A stretch of DNA of 64,000 nucleotides from JBJMQS01 sp045802605. Lineage in GTDB: Bacteria > Planctomycetota > Planctomycetia > Gemmatales > Gemmataceae. The stretch spans positions 1-64,000 of the forward strand of contig JBJMQS010000003.1 of NCBI GenBank assembly GCA_045802605.1, in the 5' to 3' direction. Positions 31,496 through 39,880 of this stretch are shown here, piece after piece. A model generated the notes under the pieces. The model was not told the origin of the DNA. It saw only the letters and a list, made by a program, of their open reading frames with translations, and made no database searches. Every line of letters begins with the position of its first letter. Within the stretch, counting starts at the first letter, position 1. The translations under genes and the position numbers were made by a program.

Positions 31496-31539
31496 GCTAC
31501 TAGCTTACCGGCGGCGCGGGATTTGCCCCATATCTAGAC

Positions 31540-32199
31540 ATGGGAAAAGTGCGTGGGCTGCTCCTGGATATCGACGGCACGTTGGTGGATAGCAACGACG
31601 CTCACGCCCGAGCGTGGATCGAGGCGCTTGCGAAAAATAACCTCCACGTTCCGTTCGACAAGGTGCGTTTGTTGATCGGCATGGGCGGCGACAAATTGCT
31701 GCCGAAGGCGACCAGCGTGGACGCGGACTCCGATCTCGGAAAGCAGATCACCAAGGATCGTCAGACCATTTTTCTGGAAAAGTATCTGCCAACGCTGCAG
31801 CCCTGCCCGGGTGCGTTCGAATTGTTGGAAGAGCTCCATCAACGCGGCATCAAAATGGTGGTCGCTTCGTCGGCAACACAGAAAGAACTTAAGAGCCTGC
31901 TTAAAATCTGCGGCGCTGACAAAGTGATCACAGCCAAGACATCGTCGGACGACGCCGACAATTCGAAGCCCGATCCCGACATTGTGCATGCGGCTTTGAA
32001 GGAAATCGAGTTGCCGGCCGACGAAGTGATGATGCTCGGCGACACTCCCTACGACATCGAAGCCGCGAGCAAGGCCGGCGTGGGAACAATTGCATTGCGT
32101 TGTGGCGGCTGGCCGGACGATTGTTTACGGGGGGCGAAAGCGATCTACGACAATCCGGCGGATTTGTTGAGGCAAATTGAGCGGTCGCCGTTGGCGTGA
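31540..32199 (+). CDS. HAD superfamily phosphatase
   Basis: The 219-residue protein has HAD motif I LLLDIDGTLVDSN, motif II MVVASSATQ, the conserved Lys in NSKPDPDIVHAAL and motif IV VMMLGDTPYDIEAASKAGVG. The cap is of the type found in beta-phosphoglucomutase and phosphoglycolate phosphatase-like members (VPFDKVRLLIGMGGDKLL, CPGAFELLEELHQRGI). Substrate is not obvious; small sugar phosphates are likely. It faces the divergent fusion gene at 30101-31495, so the two share a 45-base region that should hold both promoters. Confidence 0.88.
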   Translation: MGKVRGLLLDIDGTLVDSNDAHARAWIEALAKNNLHVPFDKVRLLIGMGGDKLLPKATSVDADSDLGKQITKDRQTIFLEKYLPTLQPCPGAFELLEELHQRGIKMVVASSATQKELKSLLKICGADKVITAKTSSDDADNSKPDPDIVHAALKEIELPADEVMMLGDTPYDIEAASKAGVGTIALRCGGWPDDCLRGAKAIYDNPADLLRQIERSPLA

Positions 32200-32253
32200 T
32201 CTCGACTCAGGTAATCCCGTGGCCCTATCGTGTCATCCCGAGCGCTCCAATGT

Positions 32254-32315
32254 GTCATCCCGAGGCTTGGCGAGGGATCTGCCCAACCAGATCCCTCGCC
32301 AAGCCTCGGGATGAC
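32254..32315. repeat. Palindrome GTCATCCCGAGGCTTGGCGAGGGATCT, second copy
   Basis: Identical arms to the copy at 11411-11472, with a different loop. A truncated arm (gtcatcccgag) lies just upstream at 32232-32242, suggesting tandem or abortive copies. It separates convergent HAD phosphatase and anti-sigma-like genes. Confidence 0.92.
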
Positions 32316-32342
32316 ACCATGGGGCTCGGGGATGACCACCAA

Positions 32343-33200
32343 CTAAACCGTCGCGGCCCGTTCGCGCAACGCCTTATCTAGCTTGCGAATGGTTTCGTCG
32401 GCCTCGTCTTTCACTTTCTTGGGATCGTCGCCCCTTTCCAGTGCGGCAATTTGCCCGTCGAACCTCGCGGACCAAGCTCGGCAGCGTTCGCGGAGCCAAT
32501 CGCGATCCGCGGCCGCTAGCACAGTATGATCGGAGAGCAGCAAAGCCGAGCAACCTTCGCGCATCTGGCCCAGTCGCTTGGCCAACCCTTTTGCATCTGT
32601 TGGCGATTTCTTGAACCATTCATCCGCTTCATCGGCGAGGCGATTCAAATAACCCTTGGCCGTGTCCGCTTGGGCGAACGCATCCGCACGCGTCCATCCC
32701 CAATTGTCGTCGCTCGGGGCGGTGACTTTGTTGATGCCCCAAACGGCGAGCAGAACGGCGGCCGCGGTGGCGAATGCCACCATCCATTCTCGACGATGAC
32801 TGGTGCGGCGCGGAGCGATTGTCGCCGGCGCAGACATCTCGCGCAATTGCTCACGGCCTCGCTCCTCGGCCCGGTTGTACTCACCACGGCGATCGAGCAA
32901 TTGCTGCCAATACGGTCCACCATGCACCAGAATTTCTTCCTGCAACTTCAGCAACAGCGCGGGGCGCTTCATGAGTTCGCCCAGCGTCCCGGCTGGCAAT
33001 GAGCCAAGACCGCGCTGCAAGACTTCATCGCGGGCCGGGCCGAGCCATTGAGCAGCCGTCGTTCGTTCGCTCGCCGCTGCGCCGTGGATGGCTGCCAGCT
33101 CCGCGGCCAGATCGCGCAGGCCCGTGCCGGCGAGTTGGCTTTCGAGCCAGCCCGCCAAGGCTTTCGGGTCATCCGGTCGATCGAGCGCGGCCAGCATCAT
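32343..33200 (-). CDS. Single-span membrane protein, possible anti-sigma partner
   Basis: The 285-residue protein has a cytoplasmic N-terminal helical region of about 135 residues (LAAELAAIHGAAASERTTAAQW), one membrane span (WMVAFATAAAVLLAVWGI), then an external helical region (FAQADTAKGYLNRLADEADEWF, WSARFDGQIAALERG). It starts 2 nt after the stop of an ECF sigma factor, the usual arrangement for a sigma/anti-sigma pair. I see no ZAS zinc motif, so a regulatory role is inferred from context. In-frame ATGs at 33200 and 33197 are both possible starts. Confidence 0.6.
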   Translation of the reverse strand: MMLAALDRPDDPKALAGWLESQLAGTGLRDLAAELAAIHGAAASERTTAAQWLGPARDEVLQRGLGSLPAGTLGELMKRPALLLKLQEEILVHGGPYWQQLLDRRGEYNRAEERGREQLREMSAPATIAPRRTSHRREWMVAFATAAAVLLAVWGINKVTAPSDDNWGWTRADAFAQADTAKGYLNRLADEADEWFKKSPTDAKGLAKRLGQMREGCSALLLSDHTVLAAADRDWLRERCRAWSARFDGQIAALERGDDPKKVKDEADETIRKLDKALRERAATV

Positions 33201-33202
33201 GA

Positions 33203-33724
33203 TCAGTTCCGCTCCACACAGTCTTGCAGTTGCCGTTTCACATCGAAGAAGCTCTTGTACGCCTGCTTGATCGTCATCCCGAGTTTCGTCGCCAGGCTCT
33301 CGTAGTCTTCGCCGTCGATGCGGCCACGCACCAAGTCGGCCTCGACTGGCGCGAGCTTATCGAGGCAGCGGCGAAACCGGATGCGATGCTCGTCTTGCTC
33401 CAATTGATCCTCGGCTGCCTCGGCCGCCACGTCGATCTTCGGGTCGAGTGCGGAAGGCCGCTTGCGGCGACGCCAATCACCGGCGAGGTTGCGAGCGATC
33501 GTGAAGAGCCAACCGCGGAAGTGCTGGTTCTGGTAGTCACCGTGCAGGTGCTTCCAGACACGCAGCCAAACTTCGTGGTGGACATCTTCTCGATCGCCCG
33601 GGCCGACGCCTTGGTTGGCCAAGAAGCCGATCAATCGCCGGGAGTATCGGCGATAAAGCTCCTCGACCGACCCCGCGGCGGCCAATTCTTCGTCAGTGCG
33701 TTCGGTGAGCAGGTCCGGCGGCAT
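33203..33724 (-). CDS. ECF-type RNA polymerase sigma factor
   Basis: The 173-residue protein has sigma region 2 (SVEELYRRYSRRLIGFLANQG, DREDVHHEVWLRVWKHL, FRGWLFTIARNLAGDWRRRKRP) and region 4 (RRCLDKLAPVEADLVRGRIDGEDYESLATKLGMTIKQAYKSFFDVKRQLQ). The LAPVEAD and GMTIKQAY parts are the helix-turn-helix that contacts the -35 element. No region 3 is present, as expected for ECF proteins. It probably works with the adjacent membrane protein gene downstream. The palindrome at 33834-33926 lies upstream. Confidence 0.88.
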   Translation of the reverse strand: MPPDLLTERTDEELAAAGSVEELYRRYSRRLIGFLANQGVGPGDREDVHHEVWLRVWKHLHGDYQNQHFRGWLFTIARNLAGDWRRRKRPSALDPKIDVAAEAAEDQLEQDEHRIRFRRCLDKLAPVEADLVRGRIDGEDYESLATKLGMTIKQAYKSFFDVKRQLQDCVERN

Positions 33725-33833
33725 CGCCGGAGTATCCCACCCGGGTGCGCAGCCGTCAAGCGGCCAGTAGGGTAAACGGGCGAGGCGCGGCGATTTTCCA
33801 AAAAACTGACCGAGATTCGCACCGGCTGGACGC

Positions 33834-33926
33834 GAGACAAGGAGACCGGGAGACTCGGAGACTGGGAGATTTGTTGTGGTTGTGCTATTTTCTCCCTGTC
33901 TCCGAGTCTCCCGGTCTCCTTGTCTC
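33834..33926. repeat. Palindrome GAGACAAGGAGACCGGGAGACTCGGAGA
   Basis: Perfect 28-bp arms, 33834-33861 and 33899-33926, with a loop of about 37 nt. A partial copy of the CTCTGCGTCTCTGCGGTTAAC element follows at about 33938-33968, so two repeat families are side by side between divergent sigma (-) and MFS (+) genes. Confidence 0.9.
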
Positions 33927-33998
33927 CGGGTCTTTCTTCTCTGCGCTCTCTGCGTCTCTGCGGTTAACTCTTATCTGTTAACTCTTATCCTTCCCTGA

Positions 33999-35312
33999 AT
34001 GGCTAACGGTGCGACCCACGATGCGTATGCGGCCCTGCGATATCCGGGCTATCGCCGGCTTTGGGGGGCGATGATCAGTTCCGCGATCGCCCTTGAAATG
34101 CTCACGGTCGCGGTCGGATGGGAGCTTTACGAACGCACCGGCAGTAAAGCGGCCCTGGGCTACGTCGGCCTGGTCCAATTCCTGCCTGTCTTGTTGTTGT
34201 CCCTGCCGGCGGGGCACGCGGCCGACCGGTTTAGCCGCAAGTGGCAATTCGTCGGCTCACAATTTCTCGCTGCGTTCACGACCGTTGGACTCGGTGTGTT
34301 ATCAAGTTGGCAAGGCCCAATCCCGCTCATCTACGTTGGCCTGACGACCCTTGGGGTCGCGAGAGCTTTCATATCGCCGGCCCGGTCAGCGTTGCTGACC
34401 CAACTCGTGCCGCGCGAAGTGCTGAGCAACGCTGTCGCCTGGAATTCGGGTGGTTGGCAGATCGCAGCCACGCTGGGGCCCACGCTCGGCGGGGCGTTGA
34501 TTGCTTGGCTCGGCCGGGTGAGCGATGTTTACCATATCGCCGCGACGTTGAGCGGTATCAGCGCTTTGTTGGTGGCGAATACGACTCCGCGCCCCGTGGA
34601 GCGCGCGACAGGAGCCCACGACTTCGCCGCGTTGGCCGCCGGTGTGAAATTCGTTTGGACCACCCGACTGATCCTGGCCACCATCACGCTCGACCTGTTT
34701 GCGGTTCTACTGGGGGGCGCAGTCGCATTGCTGCCGGTGTACGCGAAAGACATTTTGCATGTGGGGCCGACCGGCTTCGGCTGGCTCCGGGCCGCGCCGT
34801 CGGTTGGCGCGATCATTATGGCGCTGGCGCTGGCCCATCGGCCACCTTTGAAGCGGGCCGGGCCGACGCTGATGCTCTCCGTGGCCGGTTTCGGCGTGGC
34901 GACGATTGTCTTTGGCATCTCGCGAAATGCCTATCTATCATTCGCTGCGCTCGCCATCAGCGGTGCCCTCGACAACATCAGCATCGTGGTCCGGGGCACT
35001 CTCGTGCAATTGATGACCCCCGAGGTGATGCGTGGCCGGGTGTCGGCGGTAACCACGATCTTTATTGTTTGTTCAAACGAGTTGGGAGCATTTGAATCGG
35101 GCATTGCCGCCGAGTGGCTGGGCACCGTGCCTTCGGTGGTGATTGGCGGCATCGGTACCTTGGTGGTGGTAGGCGTGGTATCGCAGATTTTTCCCGAGTT
35201 GCGAAAGCTGGGTGCGCTGATGCCCGCGGAGCCGAAGTCGCACGCTCAGCCCGCGACGATGCCATTGGGTGCGACGGATTTGGGCGAGGCGCGGGACGAG
35301 GCAACAAGTTAA
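33999..35312 (+). CDS. MFS transporter (EntS-like)
   Basis: The 437-residue protein has the hydrophobic pattern of major-facilitator transporters, with the loop 2-3 motif LPAGHAADRFSRKWQ (GxxxDRxxRR-like) and repeated Gly-rich spans (VGLVQFLPVLLLSLPAG, LAGAL-like LGPTLGGALIAWLG, GGAVALLPVYAKDI, VSAVTTIFIVCSNELGAFESG). The overall shape resembles the MFS_3/enterobactin exporter group. Efflux or export of a small molecule is likely, and the substrate is not inferable. No strong ribosome binding site is visible in the preceding sequence. A long palindrome follows. Confidence 0.85.
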   Translation: MANGATHDAYAALRYPGYRRLWGAMISSAIALEMLTVAVGWELYERTGSKAALGYVGLVQFLPVLLLSLPAGHAADRFSRKWQFVGSQFLAAFTTVGLGVLSSWQGPIPLIYVGLTTLGVARAFISPARSALLTQLVPREVLSNAVAWNSGGWQIAATLGPTLGGALIAWLGRVSDVYHIAATLSGISALLVANTTPRPVERATGAHDFAALAAGVKFVWTTRLILATITLDLFAVLLGGAVALLPVYAKDILHVGPTGFGWLRAAPSVGAIIMALALAHRPPLKRAGPTLMLSVAGFGVATIVFGISRNAYLSFAALAISGALDNISIVVRGTLVQLMTPEVMRGRVSAVTTIFIVCSNELGAFESGIAAEWLGTVPSVVIGGIGTLVVVGVVSQIFPELRKLGALMPAEPKSHAQPATMPLGATDLGEARDEATS

Positions 35313-35339
35313 TTTGGTTCCTGGCGGTGCAGAGACTTG

Positions 35340-35490
35340 CATTTCGTGGCCGGGTCTGAAGGTCGCCTTAAGCGACCGAAGGCCCGGTTTGCGCGCTTGC
35401 CACTTCACCGGGCCTTCGGTCGCCAACGGCGACCTTCAGACCCGGCCACGAAATGGAAGTAGCTTCAGACCCGGCCACGAAATACAGATG
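35340..35490. repeat. Long palindrome built on TTCGTGGCCGGGTCTGAAGGTCGCC
   Basis: The block 35340-35455 begins catttcgtggccgggtctgaaggtcgcc and ends with the complementary ggcgaccttcagacccggccacgaaatg, with a nested gcgaccgaaggcccgg/ccgggccttcggtcgc hairpin. A further copy of cagacccggccacgaaat follows to about 35482. Related sequence, including the gccacgaaatac core, is at 2109-2307. Confidence 0.88.
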
Positions 35491-35520
35491 ACGTCAGACT
35501 TGCCTAGAAATTCAGACCTA

Positions 35521-36180
35521 TTAATTCGGACTTAGTGCGGGCCCCTGCGGCTCGTTCGTCTTCGGCGCCTGCTTGAGCGGCGGGATAATGCGCGGTGGAG
35601 CACTGGGCGCGCTTTGACTTGGCTTCTGCGATGTGGACGGCGTGCCCGGGCTCGGCAGCGGCTCGGCCAATGGTGGCTCGGCCGATTCGCCGTGCGGCTT
35701 GGCTGTCGTGTGGCCACCTTTTCCTGGGGTGAGGGAGGGGCCGGCCTGCTCGGGTTGCTTGCCGCTGCGATAGCCTTTCAAGTGATATTGCCACAGCGAT
35801 TGCCGGGCCGACATGCGGACGCGGATCGACGGATCGTTTGACGCCGCCTGTTCGAGTGCGAACCCCGCCTGTTGATTGATCGGGCTGAGCTTGGCGATGC
35901 TCGATGCCGCTTCGAGCCGCACGCCGGTGGCCGTGTCTTTGGTCAACGCGTCGATCAGCACTGTCATGATTTCTGGAAACGCCTTCGGATCGTAGTTGCG
36001 CAGTTCTTCGGCGGCCGTCTGGCGTTTGCCGTCATCCTTATCCGTCTTCAGTTGCATGATGAGCGCGGGCACGGTCTCGGCGGGGTCGGCCTTCGGCTTG
36101 CGCGAGAAGATGCCGGCGTGCGCGGACGGGTTGAGCCCGACGGCGACGATGACGACCAACAGCCATTGGCTAAATCGCAT
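35521..36180 (-). CDS. Secreted HEAT-repeat-like protein with Pro-rich tail
   Basis: From ATG 36180 (GGAG 8 nt upstream) the product is 219 residues. It has a signal peptide (MRFSQWLLVVIVAVGLNPSAHA) followed by two or three HEAT-like helical pairs: VPALIMQLKTDKDDGKRQTA, FPEIMTVLIDALTKDT and VRLEAASSIAKLS, then VRMSARQSLWQYH. A low-complexity Pro/Ser/Lys-rich tail (about 150-219) ends the protein. HEAT repeats in planctomycete secreted proteins are common scaffolds. The longer frame to 36372 is rejected because the signal peptide would then be internal. Confidence 0.78.
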   Translation of the reverse strand: MRFSQWLLVVIVAVGLNPSAHAGIFSRKPKADPAETVPALIMQLKTDKDDGKRQTAAEELRNYDPKAFPEIMTVLIDALTKDTATGVRLEAASSIAKLSPINQQAGFALEQAASNDPSIRVRMSARQSLWQYHLKGYRSGKQPEQAGPSLTPGKGGHTTAKPHGESAEPPLAEPLPSPGTPSTSQKPSQSAPSAPPRIIPPLKQAPKTNEPQGPALSPN

Positions 36181-36370
36181 GGACATGCTCCATCGCGGTG
36201 GGCAACCACTTGCGGCATGTGGTTGAATCGACCGAATTTGCCAGTTCTCTATGGGGCGTCGCCCATCGGAAGGGCCGGAGAGTTCTTCCAATCCGCGCAG
36301 AACCGGTAGACTTCCCGTGACCCGTAACATGCGGGCGAAGACTTGGCCGGTTGTACCGATCGTGAGGGCC

Positions 36371-37177
36371 ATGTTGATTTACGCGGCACTAGCTCTGGGC
36401 CTGAGCGCGGCTTGGCCGCTGTGGGTGGCGTGGCGATCCACCCGCGGCTCCACCATCCGCCACGCGCTCGCTTGGGCCTGGCTCGCGTGGGCCGCATGGC
36501 TCTGGTACGGCTACGCCGGCGGACCGATCCCGGCCTATGCCGCGCTGACGCTCACTGCGTGCGCCGGCATCGCGGTGTTCGGAGCGCGCAGACCGGGCGT
36601 CGTCGCGTGGCACTTTGTGGTGCTGGGGTTGCTCGTGGTTCTTTGGCTGCCGTGGGCCGAAGGTTTAGTATCTGGAAGAGATTTACACGTGGGGCATCTT
36701 CACCAGCTGTTCTTATGTGCCATACTTGGATTCGGTTTGGTGAATTACCTGCCGACTCGAACCGGTGCCTTTGCTATTGGCTTAATTCCGGGATGCTTAT
36801 TACTGGCGTTGCGCTACCTTTGGTACGGCGATAGTTTCGATCAATCGAGTGCGACGCTAACAGAGATGATTAAGCAGCGTTTTACGGCACGTTCAATTGC
36901 AATTGGTTTGTCCATCGCTAACGCAGGGTGGGCCCCATTCTTAATGTTGCGACAACCGCGAAAGGGTTCCGCCACCGATCAACTCTGGGCCCGCTTTCGC
37001 GATCGTTTCGGCGCGGTGTGGGCATTGCGGCTGCGCGAGCAATTCAACGCGGCGGCGCAGAATGCCGGTTGGCCCGTGCGGCTCGGCTGGTTTGGCTTAG
37101 TCCCGAAGACGGACCAACCCGCGCCCGAGTGGCACACGACGCTCGTCGCCCTGCAAAAGCGATTTAACGAACCCTGA
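36371..37177 (+). CDS. Predicted integral membrane protein, unknown
   Basis: From ATG 36371 the product is 268 residues with five or six hydrophobic spans (LIYAALALGLSAAWPLWVAW, ALAWAWLAWAAWLWYGYAGG, PAYAALTLTACAGIAVFG, WHFVVLGLLVVLWLPW, LFLCAILGFGLVNYL, AFAIGLIPGCLLLALRYLW). The soluble C-terminal segment is RFRDRFGAVWALRLREQFNAAAQNAGWPVRL. The C-terminal part is of a type I have seen in planctomycete membrane proteins, but I have no name for it. The start is uncertain because the sequence before ATG 36371 offers only gaggg with very short spacing. The middle of the gene (36650-36950) is less G+C rich. Confidence 0.6.
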   Translation: MLIYAALALGLSAAWPLWVAWRSTRGSTIRHALAWAWLAWAAWLWYGYAGGPIPAYAALTLTACAGIAVFGARRPGVVAWHFVVLGLLVVLWLPWAEGLVSGRDLHVGHLHQLFLCAILGFGLVNYLPTRTGAFAIGLIPGCLLLALRYLWYGDSFDQSSATLTEMIKQRFTARSIAIGLSIANAGWAPFLMLRQPRKGSATDQLWARFRDRFGAVWALRLREQFNAAAQNAGWPVRLGWFGLVPKTDQPAPEWHTTLVALQKRFNEP

Positions 37178-37191
37178 TTTAAGTAACCTTG

Positions 37192-37340
37192 GTTAGCCGG
37201 ACGCGCAAGCGACGGGTGGCAAAGTCATGACTCTATTTGGGAACCGAGTGGGGCAGAGTCGCTGCGTTCCGTAGCTTGCGCGTCCGGCTAACAAGAGGGT
37301 GCCAAGTCTCGGGTTTCCATCGCTTGCGCGTCCGGCTAAC
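37192..37340. repeat. GTTAGCCGGACGCGCAAGC repeats (one forward, two reverse)
   Basis: Copies are gttagccggacgcgcaagc at 37192-37210 and its complement gcttgcgcgtccggctaac at 37274-37292 and 37322-37340. The block lies between the membrane protein gene and the HerA-like ATPase gene. The ends (gttagcc/ggctaac) match the ends of the GTTAGCCC family. Confidence 0.9.
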
Positions 37341-37358
37341 AACTCATAAACTTTCCGC

Positions 37359-39794
37359 ATGGCACTCCCCGATTACGAAAAGCTCGGCGTCTTCTATCTC
37401 GGCCGGAAATACGACCCGGCCACCAAGAAGCCAACCGGAGAACTGATCCTTTACCCTTCGAAAAATCTCGTCACGCATGGCCTCGTCGTCGGCATGACCG
37501 GCAGCGGCAAGACCGGCCTGTGCTTCGACATCATCGAAGAAGCGGCGATCGATTCGATCCCGGCGATTCTCATTGACCCCAAGGGCGACCTGAGCAATTT
37601 GCTGCTGACGTTTCCCGATCTTAAGCCCGATGAATTCAAACCGTGGATCAACGCGGACGACGCGGCCAAGGCCGGCATCTCGGTCGATGATTTCGCGCAG
37701 CAACAAGCCGAGCTTTGGAAGAACGGCCTCGCCACCTGGGGCCAGGACGCCGATCGTATTCGCCGGCTGCGCGATGCGGCTGACTTCGCGATCTACACGC
37801 CGGGCTCATCGGCCGGGCTGCAAGTGTCGGTGCTGAGTTCGTTCGCTCGGCCGCCGGCTGAGATTCTGGAAGACTCGGAACTATTGCGCGATCGTGTTGG
37901 AACGACGGTCGCCGGGCTGTTGCAACTGGTCGGCGTCGATGCTGATCCGGTGAAGAGCCGCGAGGCGGTGTTGCTGTCGAATCTTCTGCAAACCGCTTGG
38001 ACCAAGGGCCGTGATCTTGATTTGAGCGAGTTGATCCAGGAAGTGCAAAAGCCATCGATCAAGAAGATCGGCGTGTTGGATGTGGATAGCTTCTTCCCTG
38101 CCAAGCACCGGTTCGAGTTGGCGATGCAGCTCAATAACTTGCTCGCATCGCCCGGCTTCTCCGCATGGATGGAGGGCGAGCCGCTCGACGTCGGGCAACT
38201 GTTGCATACCAAGGCCGGCAAGCCGCGGATCGCCATTTTCTCCATCGCGCACTTGGGCGATTCCGAGCGTATGTTCTTCGTGACCATGCTTCTCAACCAA
38301 GTGCTGGCATGGATGCGCAGCCAATCCGGCACCAACAGCTTGCGGGCACTGCTCTACATGGACGAGATCTTCGGCTACTTCCCGCCAGTGGCCAATCCAC
38401 CCTCGAAGTTGCCGCTGCTTACGCTGTTGAAGCAGGCCCGAGCGTTCGGGCTGGGCGTGGTGTTGGCGACGCAGAACCCAGTCGATCTTGATTACAAGGG
38501 CCTCGCCAACATCGGCACCTGGTTCATTGGCCGGCTGCAGACCGACCGCGACAAGGCCCGCGTGCTCGATGGCCTCGAAGGAGCAGCCCTGGGCCACGGC
38601 GGGAAATTCGACCGGGCGGCGATGGAGAAAACGCTGGCATCGCTCGCCAACCGAGTGTTTCTGTTGCACAGCGTGCACGACGATGAACATGTCCTCTTTC
38701 AATCGCGCTGGGCCATGTCGTATCTTCGCGGGCCGATGTCGCGTTCGCAGATCAAGTCGATCATGGCCGATGGCAAAGACCCGGATGCCAAGCCAGTGAT
38801 GGCCGAACCAAAAACCGCGCCGCCACTGGCGACTCGCGTGACCTCGACACGGCCCGTGTTGCCGCCCGAGGTGCCACAAGTTTTCGCACCGCCGCGCGGC
38901 AAACCGCCGGCCGGCGGCGGCCTCTTGTATCAGCCACGCGTACTGGGGGCGGCCACTGTCCGGTTCACCGACAAGAAGGCCAAGATCGATACCAGCACTG
39001 AGGTCATTGTTGCAACTGAGATTACCGACGAAGCGGTTGCGGTGAATTGGGAGCAAGCCGAGGAACTCTCGCTCGCGCTCGACGATTTGACCAAAGAAGC
39101 CCCAGAAGCGGAATTCGCTGATGTCCCGCCAGCGGCCGGGCAGGTGAAAAGCTTCGCCAAATGGACGAAGGACCTCGCCGCATGGGTCTACGGCTCGCGG
39201 CGGCTGACGATCTTCCGTTCGCCATCCACCGATGAAATCTCGAAGCCCGACGAAGATGAGCGGGCCTTTCGCATTCGGATTCAACAGCGGGCGCGCGAAC
39301 TGCGCGACGAAGAAATCGATGGGCTCAGGAAAAAACTTGCCACCAAGCTGGCGGCGCAAGAAGACCGCGTTCGCCGCGCCCAAGCCGCTCAAGAGCGGGA
39401 AGAAAGCCAGGCCCGAACGTCGAAGCTCAGCACTGTGTTCTCGGTCGGCTCCACGATCCTCAACGGGATATTCGGAAGCAAAAGAGTACTGACCGCTACG
39501 AACATCAACAAAGCGACCTCCGCCATGAAGAGCGCGAGCCGGACGATTCAACAATCCGACGATGTCAGCCGGGCGCTTGGAAACGTCGAAGCCGAGAAGG
39601 CGAAGCTGGATGAACTCAATGCGGCGCTCAAAGCCGAGATGGACGCACTCACAGTGAAGTACGAAGTCGCCGGCGAGAAACTGGAGAGCGTGGAGTTGAA
39701 GCCCACGAAGACCAATATCACGATCAAGCTCGTGAGCCTGGTCTGGCTGCCGTATTTCCGCGATGCGGTCGGGGCGCTGACGAAAGGGTATTGA
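37359..39794 (+). CDS. HerA-like/VirB4-type P-loop ATPase (DUF853-like)
   Basis: The 811-residue protein has Walker A GLVVGMTGSGKTGLCFDI (residues 45-52 in GMTGSGKT), AILIDPKGDLSNLLLTFPD and Walker B RALLYMDEIFGYFPP with a long insert between them. The following LLTLLKQARAFGLGVVLATQNPVDLDYKGLANIGTW is a sensor motif typical of FtsK/HerA-superfamily pumps. The region after about 480 is Pro-rich, then contains coiled-coil-prone stretches (RIRIQQRARELRDEEIDGLRKKLATKLA) and another helical segment near the C-terminus. No NurA nuclease gene accompanies it. A motor protein acting on DNA or proteins is inferred; the exact role is not visible. Confidence 0.8.
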   Translation: MALPDYEKLGVFYLGRKYDPATKKPTGELILYPSKNLVTHGLVVGMTGSGKTGLCFDIIEEAAIDSIPAILIDPKGDLSNLLLTFPDLKPDEFKPWINADDAAKAGISVDDFAQQQAELWKNGLATWGQDADRIRRLRDAADFAIYTPGSSAGLQVSVLSSFARPPAEILEDSELLRDRVGTTVAGLLQLVGVDADPVKSREAVLLSNLLQTAWTKGRDLDLSELIQEVQKPSIKKIGVLDVDSFFPAKHRFELAMQLNNLLASPGFSAWMEGEPLDVGQLLHTKAGKPRIAIFSIAHLGDSERMFFVTMLLNQVLAWMRSQSGTNSLRALLYMDEIFGYFPPVANPPSKLPLLTLLKQARAFGLGVVLATQNPVDLDYKGLANIGTWFIGRLQTDRDKARVLDGLEGAALGHGGKFDRAAMEKTLASLANRVFLLHSVHDDEHVLFQSRWAMSYLRGPMSRSQIKSIMADGKDPDAKPVMAEPKTAPPLATRVTSTRPVLPPEVPQVFAPPRGKPPAGGGLLYQPRVLGAATVRFTDKKAKIDTSTEVIVATEITDEAVAVNWEQAEELSLALDDLTKEAPEAEFADVPPAAGQVKSFAKWTKDLAAWVYGSRRLTIFRSPSTDEISKPDEDERAFRIRIQQRARELRDEEIDGLRKKLATKLAAQEDRVRRAQAAQEREESQARTSKLSTVFSVGSTILNGIFGSKRVLTATNINKATSAMKSASRTIQQSDDVSRALGNVEAEKAKLDELNAALKAEMDALTVKYEVAGEKLESVELKPTKTNITIKLVSLVWLPYFRDAVGALTKGY

Positions 39795-39802
39795 GCTGTT
39801 TT

Positions 39803-39876
39803 GTTAGCCCGACGCGCCAGCGAGGGCGAACCCTACAAGCGCTCGCGTGCTTCGCCCTCGCTGGCGTCGGGCTAAC
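39803..39876. repeat. GTTAGCCC-family palindrome (LARRASEG type)
   Basis: Reads gttagcccgacgcgccagcgagggcgaa ... ttcgccctcgctggcgtcgggctaac. It lies in the short gap between the convergent HerA-like and ECF sigma genes. It belongs to the same family as the two copies flanking the RAYT gene (58203-58278, 58774-58849). Confidence 0.93.
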
Positions 39877-39880
39877 AAAA

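Noticed and set aside
37881..39554. A 557-codon open frame on the minus strand
   Set aside because: It is antisense to the HerA-like ATPase gene, whose motifs are intact, and has no recognisable features.
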